NCBI GenBank assembly: GCA_029961685.1
Contig: JARWKL010000001.1
Coordinates: 27,106,295-27,170,294 of the forward strand
Source: Aristolochia californica
Lineage: Eukaryota; Streptophyta; Magnoliopsida; Piperales; Aristolochiaceae
Length of the DNA: 64,000 nt
Direction: 5' to 3'
Shown here: positions 51,401 to 63,184 of the stretch, piece by piece
Layout of the letters: the number at the start of each line of letters is the position of its first letter
How positions within the stretch are numbered: the stretch's first letter is position 1
Made by a program: the position numbers and the translations under genes
Notes under the pieces: model-generated
What the model saw: only the letters and a program-made list of their open reading frames with translations
Databases searched by the model: none
Told to the model about the DNA's origin: nothing

Positions 51401-53796
51401 ATGCTCAATGCAAAAATGTAGAGAGAGATAATTCAAAAGAGTTTCTGTAATATTTAGGGATTGTAAGCTCTTCTAAGTTTTTATATATCAGGTTTTGCAA
51501 TCGTCGGGAAAAAAGGGGTGGCAGGGATTTTTAACTGAGTTTTGACTCCCAATCCATAATTCATTTCTTAGGGTAATATAGCCCGTTAAGCATGATAAAT
51601 CACTTCAGAATCATCCATGATCGTTGGGCCAGCTTTTTGTAGATGGGCAAAATAATGGCTTCTTTGACTCAGGTAAATATCCCACCGCACGTTCTATTGA
51701 GTATTTAATGTGCGTTTGTTATTCTCTTCAAAAGCCTTGGATCCATAGGTGATTTGCATATTTAACATGTTTAAAACTACATATCCATTTTTAAAGCATG
51801 TGTGGAGGAAATCTGTTTCCTATAAAATTCCAAGCTGTTGGGGTTGAACTAGTGGAATTTCCCAAACTTTGACAACAAAACTTTTGTGTTCATTTGTGGT
51901 GTGTGAATAAATTTTCCTTACTTACATTTGTTATTGTTTTATATTTTTTCCGTACTTGAACTCCAAAATTTTCATTTTGTTGTGATCTATTTGCCTTTTT
52001 GGTTTACGGGAAGAAGGGAGAGCGAAAACTCAAAGTATTGATTTATGAAAAAAGTGTACATCAAAAATGAAAATGCACAGTGCACAAATGTACAGCGAGA
52101 TAATTCCAAAGAGTTTTTGTAATTTTTTGGGATTGTAAGCTCTTCTTAGTTTTTATATATCAGGTTTTGCAATCGTCGGGAAAAAGGGGGAGGCAGAGAT
52201 TTTTAACTGAGTGTTGACTCCCAATCCATAAGTCATTTATTAGGGTAATATAGCCCATTACGCATGATAAATCACTTTACAATCATCCATGATCGTTGGG
52301 TCAGCTTTTTGTAGATGGGCAAAATAATGGCTTGTTTGACTCGGGAAAATATCCCACCGCACATTCACTTGAGAATTTAATGACCGTTTGTTATTCTCTT
52401 CAAAAGCTTTGGATCCATAGGTGATTTGCATCTTTAACATGTTTAAAACATGCAAATCCATTTTTTAAGCATGTGTGGAGGAAATCTCTTTCTTATAAAA
52501 TTCCAAGCTTTTAGGGTTGAACTAGTGGAATTTCCGAAACATGAACAACAAAACTTTTGTATTCATTTGTGGTGTGTGAATAAATTTTCTTTACTTACAT
52601 TTGTTATTGTTTTAAATTTTTTTCCGTACATGAACTCTAAAATTTTCATTTGCTTGTGATCTATTTGCCTTTTACGTTTACAGGATGAAGGGAGAGCGAA
52701 AACTCAAAGTTTGGTTTTAAGAAAAAAGCATACATGTAGAATGGTAATGCACAATGCACAAACGTAGAGAGAGATAATTCCAAAGAGTTTCTGTAATTTT
52801 TAGGGATTGTAAGCTCTTATTAGTTTTCATATATCAGGTTTTGCAATTGTTGGGAAAAAGGCGGAGGCAGGGATTTTTAACTGAGTCTTGACTCCCAATC
52901 CATAAGTCATTTATTAGGATAACATAGCGCGTTACGCTTGATAAATCACTTTACAATCATCCTCGATCGTTGGGTCAGCTTTTTGTTGATGGGCAAAATA
53001 AAGGCTTGTTTGACTCGGGTAAATATCCCACCGCACGTTCAGTTGAGAATTTAATGAGCGTTTGTTATTCTCTTCAAAAGCTATGGATCCATAGGTGATT
53101 TGCATCTTTAACATGTTTAAAAGATGCAAATCCATTTTTTAAGCATGTGTTGAGGAAATCTCTTTCTTATAAAATTCCAAGCAGTTAGGGTTGAACTAGT
53201 GGAATTTTTGAAACTTGGACAACAAACTTTTGTGTTCATTTGTGGTGTGTGAATAAATTTTCTTTACTTACATTTGTTAGTTTTTGAAATTTGTTTCCCT
53301 ACATGAACTCTAAAATTTTCATTTTGTTGTGATCTATTTGCCTTTTTGGTTTACAGGATGAAGGGAGAGCATAAACTCAAAGTTTTGATTTATGAAAAAA
53401 GTGTACATCTAAAATGAAAATGCACAGTGCACTAATGTCGAGCGAGATAATTCCATAGAGTTTATGTAAACTTTAGGGATTGTAAGCTCTTCTTAGTTTT
53501 TATATATCAGGTTTTGCAATCGTCGGGAAAAAGGGGGAGGCAGGGATTTTTAAATGAGTCTTGACTCCCAATCCATAAGTCATTTCTTAGGGTAATATAG
53601 CCCATTACGCATGATAAATCAATTTACAATTATCCATGATCGTTGGGTCAGCTTTTTGTAGATGGGCAAAATAATGGCTTGTTTGACGTGGGTAAATGTC
53701 CCTCCGCACGTTCAGTTGAGAATTTAATGAGTGTTTGTTATTCTCTTCAAAAGCTTTGGATCTATAGGTGATTTGCATCTTTAACATGTTTAAAAC
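48441..53796. repeat. Irregular satellite segment between HOR domains
   Basis: Anchors: 48441(A, X tail), 49113(mixed head, X), 49786(B, X), 50432(B, Y), 51105(B, X-like), 51777(A, Y), 52450(B, X), 53124(B, Y). Head and tail types are freely recombined, more so than in any other segment. The tails at 50,776 and 53,466 share the rare variant TAAACTTTAGGG, which recurs in the next domain, so some material here probably fed the four-monomer repeat downstream. A 26-bp deletion lies at 50,335. No gene or foreign insertion is visible. Confidence 0.87.
50330..50342. other. 26-bp deletion between GGG repeats
   Basis: GTAGATGGGTAAATATCCC replaces GTAGATGGG plus CAAAATAATGGC...GACTCGGG plus TAAATATCCC. 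GGG at 50,335-50,337 is the shared microhomology. Anchor spacing is 646 bp. Confidence 0.87.
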
Positions 53797-55679
53797 ATGC
53801 ATATCCATTTTTAAAGCAAGTGTGAAGGAAATCTCTTTCCTATAAAATTCCAAGCTATTGGGGTTGAACTAGTGGAATTTCCCAAACTTGGAGAACAAAA
53901 CTTTTGTGTTCATTTGTGGTGTTTGAATAAATTTTCTTTACTTTCATTTTTTATTGTTTTAAATTTTTTCCGCACTTGAACTCCTAAATTTTCATTTTGT
54001 TGTGATCTATTTGCGTTTTGGGTTCAAGGGATGAAGGGGGAGCGAAAACTCAAAGTTTTGTTTTAAGAAAAAAGAGTACATGTAGAATGGAAATGCACAA
54101 TGCACAAACATAGAGAGAGATGATTCCAAAGAGTTTCTATATTTTTTAGGGATTGTAAGCTCTTCTTAGTTTTTATATATCAGGTTTTGCAATCGTCGGG
54201 AAACACGGGGAGGCATGGATTTTTAACTGAGTCTTGATTCCCAATCCATAAATCATTTATTAGGATAATATAGCCCGTTACGCATGATAAATCACTTTAC
54301 AATCATCCATGATCGTTGGGTAAGCTTTTTGTAGATGGGCAAAATAATGGCTTGTTTGACTCGGGTAAATATCCCACAACACGTTCACTTGAGAATTTAA
54401 TGAGCATTTGTTATGCTCTTAAAAAGCTTTGGATCCATAGGTGATTTGCATCTTTAACATGTTTAAAACATGCATATCCATTTTTTAAGCATATGTTGAG
54501 TAAATCACTTTCTTATAAAATTCCAAGTTGTTAGGGTTGAACTAGTGGAATTTCCGAAACTTGGACAACAAAACTTTTGTGTTCATTTGTGGTGTGTGAA
54601 TAAATTTTCTTTACTTACATTTGTTATTTTTTGAATTTTTTTCCGTACATGAACTCTAAAATTTTCATTTTGTTGTGATCTATTTGCCTTTTTGGTATAC
54701 GGGATGAAAGGAGAGCGAAAACTCAAAGTTTTGATTTATGAAAAAAGTGTACAACTAAAATGAAAATGCACAGTGCACTAATGTAAAGCGAGATAATTCC
54801 ACTGAGCTTTTTTAAACTTTAGGGATTGTAAGCTCTTCTTAGTTTTTATATGTCAGGTTTTGCAATCGTCGGGAAAAAGGGGGAGGAAGGGATTTTTAAC
54901 TGAGTCTTGCCTCCCAATCCATAACTCATTTCTATGTGTAATATAGCCCGTTACGCATGATAAATCACTTTACAATCATCCATGATCTTTGGGTCAGCCT
55001 TTTGTAGATGGGCAAAACAATGGCTTGTTTGACGCGGGTAAATATCCCACCGCACGTTCAGTTGAGAATTTAATGAGCGTTTGTTATTCTCTTCAAAAGC
55101 TTTGGATCCATAGGTGATTTGCATCTTTAACATGTTTAAAACATGCATATCCATTTTTAAAGCATGTGTGGAGGAAATCTCTTTCCTATAAAATTCCAAG
55201 CTGTTGAGGTTGAACTATTGGAATTTCCCAAACTTGGACAACATATATTTTGTGTTCATTTGTGGTGTGTGAATAAATTTTCTTTACTTACATTTTTTAT
55301 TGTTTTAAATTTTTTTCCGTACATGAACTTTAAAATTTTTATTTTGTTGTGATCAATTTGCCTTTTTGGTTTACGGGATGAAGGGAGAGCGGAAACTCAA
55401 AGTTTTGATTTATGAAAAATGTGTACATCTAAAATGAAAATGCACAGTGCACTAATGTAGAGCGAGATAATTCCAAAGAGTTTCTATAATTTTTAGGGAT
55501 TGTAAGCTCTTCCTAGTTTTTATATATCAGGTTTTGCAATCGTCGGGAAAAAGGGGAAGGCAGGGATTTTTAATTGAGCCTTGACTTCCAATCCATAAGT
55601 CATTTATTAGGGTAATATAGCCCGTTACGCATGATAAGTCACTTTACAATTATCCATGATCGTTGGGTCAGCTTTTTGT

Positions 55680-55710
55680 AGAAGGGAAAATAATGGGCAA
55701 AAGAATGGCT
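55680..55710. other. 11-bp local duplication of GGGCAAAATAATG
   Basis: GAAGGGAAAATAATGGGCAAAAGAATGG stands where GATGGGCAAAATAATGG is usual, a partial tandem copy with substitutions. Other small gains bring the monomer step to 685 bp. I did not see the same insertion in the homologous HOR unit ending at 58523, so it arose after that HOR split. Confidence 0.75.
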
Positions 55711-56982
55711 TGTTTGACTCGTGTAAGTATCCCACCGCACGTTCACTTGGGAATTTAATGAGCGTTGGTTATTCTCTTCAAAAACTATGGATCCATAGGT
55801 GATTTGCATCATTAACATGTTTAAAATATTCAATTCCATTTTTTAAGCATGTGTTGAGGAAATCTCTTTCTTATAAAATTCCAAGTTGTTAGGGTTGAAC
55901 TAGTGGAATTTCCCAAACTTGGACAACAAAACTTTTGTGTTCATTTGTGGTGTGTGAATAAATTTTCTTTACTTACATTTGTTATTGTTTTAAATATTTT
56001 TCCGTACATGAACTCTAAAATTTTCATTTTGTTGTGATCTATTTGCCTTTTTGGTTTACGGGATGAAGGGAGAGCGAAAACTCACAGTTTTGATTTAAGA
56101 AAAAAGTGTACGCCTAAAATGAAAATGCACAGTGCACAAATGTAGAGCGAGATAATTCCAAAGAGTTTCTGTAATTTTTAGAGATTGTAAGCTATGCTCA
56201 GTTTTTTTATATCAGGTTTTGCAATCGTCGGGAAAAAGGGGGAGGCTCAGATTTTTAACTGAGTCTTGACTCCCAATCCATAAGTCATTTCTTATGATAA
56301 TATAGCCCGTTACGCATGATAAATCACTTTACATTCATCCATGATCATTGGGTCAGCTTTTTGTAGATGGGCAAAATAATGGCTTGTTTGACTCGGGTAA
56401 ATATCCCACCGCACGTTCACTTGAGAATTTAATGAGCGTTTGTTATTCTCTTCAAAAGCTTTGGATCCATAGGTGATTTGCATCTTTAACATGTTTAAAA
56501 CATGCATATCCAGTTTTAAAGCAAGTGTGGAGGAAATCTCTTTCCTATAAAATTCCAAGCTGTTGGGGCTGAACTAGTGGAATTTCCCAAACTTGGACAA
56601 CAAAACTTTTGTGTTCATTTGTGGTGTGTGAATAAATTTTCTTTACTTTCATTTGTTATTGTTTTAAATTTTTTCCGCACTTGAACTCCAAAATTTTTAT
56701 TTTGTTGTGATCTATTTGCGTTTTTGGTTCACGGGATGAAGGGGGAGCAAAAACTGAAAGTTTTGTTTTAAGAAAAAAAACTACATGTAGAATGGAAATG
56801 CACAATGCACAAACGTAGAGAGAGATAATTCCAAAGAGTTTCTGTAATTTTTAGGGATTGTAAGCTCTTCTTAATTTTTATATATCAGGTTTTGCAATCG
56901 TCGGGAAAAAGGGGGAGGCAAGGATTTTTAACTGAGTCTTGACTCCCAATCCATATGTCATTTATTAGGATAATATAGTCCG

Positions 56983-57103
56983 TTACACATGATAAATCAC
57001 TTTACAGTCATCCATGATCGTTGGGTCAGCTTTTTGTAGATGGGCGAAATAATGGCTTGTTTGACACAGGTAAATATCCCACAGCAAGTTCACTTGAGAA
57101 TTT
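56983..57103. repeat. Long-range patch, partner 37,740-37,860
   Basis: Second member of the pair, inside HOR domain 3. The equivalent unit one HOR period earlier (about 54,278-54,398) lacks the linked variants, so the patch entered after that HOR duplication or was lost from the other copy. Confidence 0.8.
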
Positions 57104-59559
57104 AATGAGCGTTTGTTATTCTCTTCAAAAGCTATGGATCCATAGGTGATTTGCATCTTTAACATGTTTAAAACATGCAAATCCATTTTTTAAGCATGTG
57201 TTGAGGAAATCACTTTCTTATAAAATTCCAAGTTGTTAGTGTTGAACTAGTGGAATTTCTGAAACTTGGACAACAAAACTTTTGTGTTCATTTGTGGTGT
57301 GTGAATAAATTTTTTTTACTTACATTTGTTATTTTTGGAAATTTTTTTCCGTACATGAACTCTAAAATTTTCATTTTGTTGTGATCTATTTGCCTTTTTG
57401 GTATACGGGATGAAAGGAGAGCGAAAACTCAAAGTTTTCATTTATGAAAAAAGTGTACATCTAAAATGAAAATGCTCAGTGCACTAATGTAGAGCGAGAT
57501 AATTCCATAGAGTTTTTCTAAACTTTAGGGATTGTAAGCTCTTCTTAGTTTTTATATATCAGGTTTTGCAATCGTCGGGAAAAAGGGGGAGGCAGGGATT
57601 TTTAATTGAGTCTTGACTCCCAATCCATAACTCATTTCTTAGGGTAACATAGCCCGTTACACATGATAAATAACTTTACAATCATCCATGATCGTTGGGT
57701 CAGCCTTTTTGTAGATGGGCAAAACAATGGCATGTTTGACGCGTGTAAATATCCCACCGCACGTTCAGTTGAGAATTTAATGAGCGTTTGTTATTCTCTT
57801 CAAAAGCTTTGGATCCATAGGTGATTTGCATCTTTAACATGTTTAAAACATGCATATCCATTTTTAAAGCATGTGTGGAAGAAATCTCTTTCCTATAAAA
57901 TTCCAAGCTATTGAGGTTGAACTATTGGAATTTCCCAAACTTGGACAACAAAACTTTTGTGTTCATTTGTGGTGTGTGAATAAATTTTCTTTACTTGCAT
58001 TTTTTATTGTTTTAAATTTTTTTCCGTACATGAACTTTAAAATTTTTTTTTTGTTGTGATCTATTTGCCTTTTTGGTTTACGAGATGAAGGGAGAGCGAA
58101 AACTTAAAGTTTTGATTTATGAAAAAAGTGTACATCTAAAATGAAAATGCACAGTGCACTAATGTAGAGCGAGATAATTCCAAAGAGTTTCTGTAATTGA
58201 TAGAGATTGTAAGCTCTTCTTAGTTTTTATATATCTGGTTTTGCATTCGTCGGGAAAATGGGGGAGGCAGGGATTTTTAACTGAGCCTTGATTTCCAATC
58301 CATAAGTCATTTATTAGGGTATTATAGCCCGTTACGCATGATTAATCACTTTACAATCATCCATGATTGTTGGGTCAGCTTTTTTTAGATGGGCAAAATA
58401 ATGGCTTGTTTGACTCGTGTAAATATCCCACTGCACGTTCACTTGGGAATTTAATGAGCGTTTGTTATTCTCTTCAAAGCTATGGATCCATTGGTGATTT
58501 GCATCTTTAACATGTTTAAATCATGCAAATCCATTTTTTAAGCATGTGTTGAGGAAATCTCTTTCTTATAAAATTCCACGTTGTTAGGGTTGAACAAGTG
58601 GAATTTCCCAAACTTGGACAACAAAACTTTTGTGTTCATTTGTGGTGTATGAATAAATTTTCTTTACTTACATTTGTTATTGTTTTAAATATTTCTCCGT
58701 ACATGAACTCTAAAATTTTTCTTTTGTTGTGATCTATTTGCCTTTTTTATTTACGGGATGGAGGGAGAGCGAAAACTCACAGTTTTGATTTATGAAAAAC
58801 GTGTACATCTAAAATGAAAATGCACAGTGCACAAATGTAGAGCGAGATAATTCCAAAGAGTTTCTATAATTTTTAGGGATTGTATGCTTTTCCCAGTTTT
58901 TTTATATCAGGTGTTGCAATCGTCGGGAAAAATGGGGAGGCTGAGATTTTTAACTGAGTCTTGACTCCCAATCCATAAGTCATTTCTTATGGTAATATAG
59001 CCCGTTACGCATGATAAATGACTTTACATTCAGCCATGATCGTTGGGTCAGCTTTTTGTAGATGGGCAAAATAATGGCTTGTTTGACTCGGGTAAATATC
59101 CCACCGCACGTTCACTAGAGAATTTAATGAGCGATTGTTATTCTCTTCAAAAGCTTTGGATCCATAGGTGATTTCCATCTTTAACATGTTTAAAACATGC
59201 ATATCCATTTTTAAAGCAAGTGTGGAGGAAATTTCTTTCCTATAAAATTCCAAGCTGTTGGGGTTCAACTAGTGGAATTTCCCAAACTTGGACAACAAAA
59301 CTTTTGTGTTCATTGTGGTGTGTGAATAAATTTTCTTTACGTTCATTTGTTATTTTTTTAAATTTTTTCCGCACTTGACTTCCAAAATTTTCATTTTGTT
59401 GTGAACTATTTGTGTTTTTGGTTCACGGGATGAAGGGGGAGCGAACACTCAAAGTTTTGTTTTAAGAAAAAAAAGTACATGTAGAATGGAAATGTACAGT
59501 GCACAAACGTAGAGCGAGATAATTCCAAAGAGTTTCTATAATTTTTAGGGATAGTAAGC

Positions 59560-59582
59560 TGTTCTTAGCTAAACTGAGTTTT
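59560..59582. other. ~55-bp deletion ending HOR domain 3
   Basis: GTTCTTAGC joins TAAACTGAGTTTTGACTCC, losing TATATATCAGG, the G-rich tract and GGGATTTTT. The breakpoints differ from the 67-bp deletion of domain 2, so this is an independent loss of nearly the same segment. Confidence 0.82.
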
Positions 59583-61379
59583 GACTCCCAATCCATAAGT
59601 CATTTCTTAGGGTAATATAGCCTGTAACGCATGATAAATCACTTTACAATCATCCATGGTCATTGGGTCAGCTTTTTGTAGATGGGCAAAATAATGGCTT
59701 GTTCGACTCGGTAAATATCCCACCGCACGTTCACTTGAGAATTTAATGAGCGTTTGTTATTCTCTTCAAAAGCTTTGGATCCATAGGTGATTTGCTTCTT
59801 TAACTTGTTTAAAACATGCAAATCCATTTTTAAGCATGTGTGGAGGAAATCTCTTTCTTATAAAATTCCAAGCTATTACGGTTGAACTAGTTGAATTTGC
59901 CAAACTTGGACAACAAAACTTTTGTGTTCATTTGTGGTGTGTGAATAAATTTTCTTTACTTACATTTGTTATTTTTTTAAATATTTTTCCATACATGAAC
60001 TCTAAATTTTTTATTTTGTTGTGATCTATTTGCCTTTTTGGTTTACGGGATGAAGGGAGAACGAAAACACAAAGTTTTGATTCATAAAAAAAGTAAACAT
60101 CTAAAATGAATATGCACAGTGCATTAATGTAGAGCGAGATAATTGTAAAGAGTTTCTGTAATTTTTAGGGATTGTAAGCTCTTCTTAATTTTTATTTATT
60201 AGGTTTTGCAATCGTCGGGAAAAAAGGGAGGCAGGGATTTTTACTTGAGTTGTGACTCCCATTCCATAAGTCATTTCTAAGGGTAATATAGCCCGTTGCG
60301 CATGATAAATCACTTTACAATCATCCATGATCGTTGGGTCAGCTTTTTCTAGAGGGGCAAAATAATGGCTTGTTTGACTCAGGTAAATATCCCACCGCAC
60401 GTTCACTTGAGAATTTAATGAGCGTTTGTTATTCACTTCAAAAGCTATGGATCCATAGCTGATTTGCATCTTTAACAAGTTTAAAACATGCAAATCCAAT
60501 TTTTAAGCATGTGTGGAGGAAATATCTTTCTTATAAAATTCCAAGCGGTTAGGGTTGAACTAGTGGAATTTCCCAAACTTGGACAACAAAACTTTTGTGT
60601 TCAGTTGTCCTGTGTGAATAAATTTTCTTAACTTAAATTTGTTATTGTTTTAAATTTTTTTCCATACATGTACTCTAAAATTTTCATTTTGTTTTGATCT
60701 ATTTGCGTTTTTGGTTTAAGGGATGAAGGGAGAGCGAAAACTCAAAGTTTTGATTTACGAAAAAAGTGTACATCTAAAATGAAAATGCACAGTGCACTAA
60801 TGTTGAGCGAGATAATTTCAAAGAGTTTTCATAATTTTTGGGGATTGTAAGCCCTTCTTATTTTTTATATATCAGGTTTTGTAATCGTCGGGAAAAAGGG
60901 GGAGGTAGGGATTTTTAACTGAGTCTTGACTCCCAATCCATAAGTCATTTCTTAAGTTAATATAGCCCGTTAAATATGATAAATCACTTTACAATCATCC
61001 ATGATCGTTGGGTCAGCTTTTTGTAGATGGGCAAAATAATGGCTTGTTTGACTCAGGTAAATATCCCACCGCACATTCACACTAGAATTTAATGAGTGTT
61101 TGTTATTCTCTTCAAAAGCTATGGATCCATAGGTGATTTGCATCTTTAACATGTTTAAAACATGCAAATCCAATTTTTAAGCATGTGTGAAGGAAATCTC
61201 TTTCTTATAAAATTCCAAGTTCTTAGGGTTGAACTAGTGGAATTTCCCAAACTTGGACAACAAAACTTTTGTGTTCATTTGTGTTGTGTGAATAAATTTT
61301 CTTAACTTACATTTTTTATTGTTTTAAATTTTTTTCCGTACATGAACTCTAAAATTTTCATTTTGTTGTGATCTATTTG

Positions 61380-61850
61380 CATTTTTGGTTTAAGGGATGA
61401 AGGGAGAGCGAAAACTCAAAGTTTTGATTTACGAAAAAAGTGTACATCTAAAATGAAAATGCACAGTGCACTAATGTAGAGCGAGATAATTCCATAGAGT
61501 TTCTGTAATTTTTCGGGATTGTAAGCTCTTCTTAGTTTTTATATATCAGGTTTTGCAATCGTCGGGAAAAAGGGGGAGGTAGGGATTTTTAACTGAGTCT
61601 TGACTCCCAATCCATAAGTCATTTCTTAGGGTAATATAGCCCGTTACACATGATAAGTCACTTTACAATCATCCATGATCGTTGGGTCAGCTTTTTGTAG
61701 ATGGGCAAAATAATGGCTTGTTTGACTCAGGTAAATAACCCATCGCACGTTCAGTTGAGAATTTAGTGAGCGTTTGTTATTCTCTTCAAAAGCTATGGAT
61801 CCATAGGTGATTAGCATCTTTAACATGTTTAAAACCTACAAATCCTTTTT
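61380..61850. repeat. Recent single-monomer duplication, copy 1
   Basis: Matches 62,053-62,523 at an offset of 673 bp with only about six differences by eye. Shared rare variants are GATTTACGAAAAAAG, CCATAGAGTTTC, AATTTTTCGGGATTG, CATGATAAGTCAC, AACCCATCGCACG, GATTAGCATC and AAAACCTACAAATCC. Confidence 0.87.
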
Positions 61851-62052
61851 TAAGCATGTGTGGAGGAAATCTCTTTCTTATAAAATTCCAAGCTGTTAGG
61901 GTTGAACTAGTGGAATTTCCCAAACTTGGACAACAAAACTTTTGTGTTCATTTGTGCTGTGTGAATAAAGTTTCTAAACTAACATTTGTTATTGTTTTAA
62001 ATTTTTTTCCGTACATGAACTCTAAAATTTTCATTTTGTTGTGATCTATTTG

Positions 62053-62523
62053 CATTTTTGGTTTAAGGGATGAAGGGAGAGCGAAAACTCAAAGTTTTGA
62101 TTTACGAAAAAAGTGTACATCTAAAATGAAAATGCACAGTGCACTAATGTAGAGCGAGATAATTCCATAGAGTTTCTGTAATTTTTCGGGATTGTAAGCT
62201 CTTCTTAGTTTTTTTATATCAGGTTTTGCAATCGTCGGGAAAAAGGGGGAGGTAGGGATTTTTAACTGAGTCTTGACTCCCAATCCATAAGTCATTTCTT
62301 AGGGTAATATAGCCCGTTACACATGATAAGTCACTTTACAATCATCCATGATCGTTGGGTCAGCTTTTTGTAGATGGGCAAAATAATGGCTTGTTTGACT
62401 CACGTAATTAACCCATCGCACGTTCAGTTGAGAATTTAATGAGCGTTTGTTATTCTCTTCAAAAGCTATGGATCCATAGGTGATTAGCATCTTTAACTTG
62501 TTTAAAACCTACAAATCCTTTTT
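62053..62523. repeat. Recent single-monomer duplication, copy 2
   Basis: Second copy. Differences include TTTTTTTATATC for TTTTTATATATC, CACGTAATTAACCC for CAGGTAAATAACCC, TTAATGAGCG for TTAGTGAGCG, and AACTTGTTT for AACATGTTT. Confidence 0.87.
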
Positions 62524-63184
62524 TTAAGCATGTGTGGAGGAAATCTCTTTCTTATAAAATTTCAAGCTGTTAGGGTTAAACTAGTGGAATTTCCGAAACT
62601 TGGACAACAAAACTTTTGTGTTCATTTGTGGTGTGTGAATAAATTTTCTTAACTTACATTTGTTATTTTTTTAAATTTTTTTCCCTACATGAACTCTAAA
62701 ATTTTCATTTTGTTGTGATCTATTTGGGTTTTTGGTTTAAGGGATGAAGGGAGAGCGAAAATTCAAAATTTTGATTAATGAAAAAAGTGTACATCTAAAA
62801 TGAAAATGCACAGTGCACAAATGTAGAGCGAGATAATTCTAAAGAGTTTCTATAATTTTTTGGGATTGTAAGCTCTTCTTAGTTTTTATATATCAGGTTT
62901 TGCAATCGTCGGGAAAAAGGAGGGGGGGGCAGGTATTATTAACTGAGTCTTGACTCCAAATCCATACGTCATTTCTTAGGTTAATATAGCCTGTTACGCA
63001 TGATAAATCACTTTACAATCATCCATGGTCGTTGGGTCAGCTTTTTGTAGATGGGCAAAATAATGGCTTGTTTGACTCGGGAAATATCCCACCGCACGTT
63101 CATTTGAGAATTTAATGAGCGTTTGTTATTCTCTTCAAAAGCTTTGGATCCATAGGTGATTTGCATCTTTAAAATGTTTAAAAC

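Larger units (their letters stand above)
53797..59815. repeat. HOR domain 3: ~2,705-bp four-monomer repeat
   Basis: Anchors: 53797(A, X tail), 54470(mixed, Y), 55143(A, Y), 55828(B, Y), 56502(A, X), 57175(B, Y), 57850(A, Y), 58523(B, Y), 59197(A, X/Y mixed). Corresponding units are 2,705, 2,705, 2,707, 2,695 and 2,695 bp apart. Diagnostic variants recur at this spacing. GGGATGAAGGGGGAGC is near 54,028, 56,734 and 59,428. GTATACGGGATGAAAGGAG is near 54,696 and 57,402. TAAACTTTAGGG is near 54,802 and 57,524. GAGGTTGAACTATTGG is near 55,206 and 57,914. That gives two full HOR copies and the start of a third. The third is cut short by a 55-bp deletion at 59,567, after which B-only monomers begin. 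Confidence 0.88.
59816..63184. repeat. Run of five consecutive B-Y monomers
   Basis: Anchors 59816, 60488, 61162, 61836 and 62509 all have B heads and Y tails, so this segment repeats every 672-674 bp and not as a dimer. Most of its Y tails carry GGTTTAAGGGATGAAGGG and several carry GATTTACGAAAAAAG. In the last two heads the dyad arm has changed to AAAACCTACAAATCC, so the ATG of the anchor is lost. The interval 61,380-61,850 is nearly the same as 62,053-62,523, a recent single-monomer duplication. Confidence 0.9.

Noticed and set aside
6671..62044. Recurring plus-strand open frames of ~60-75 codons over the TATAAA-AATAAA part of the unit
   Set aside because: They overlap the minus-strand frames, vary in start and end with single-base changes, and have a hydrophobic, low-complexity composition expected from T-rich DNA.
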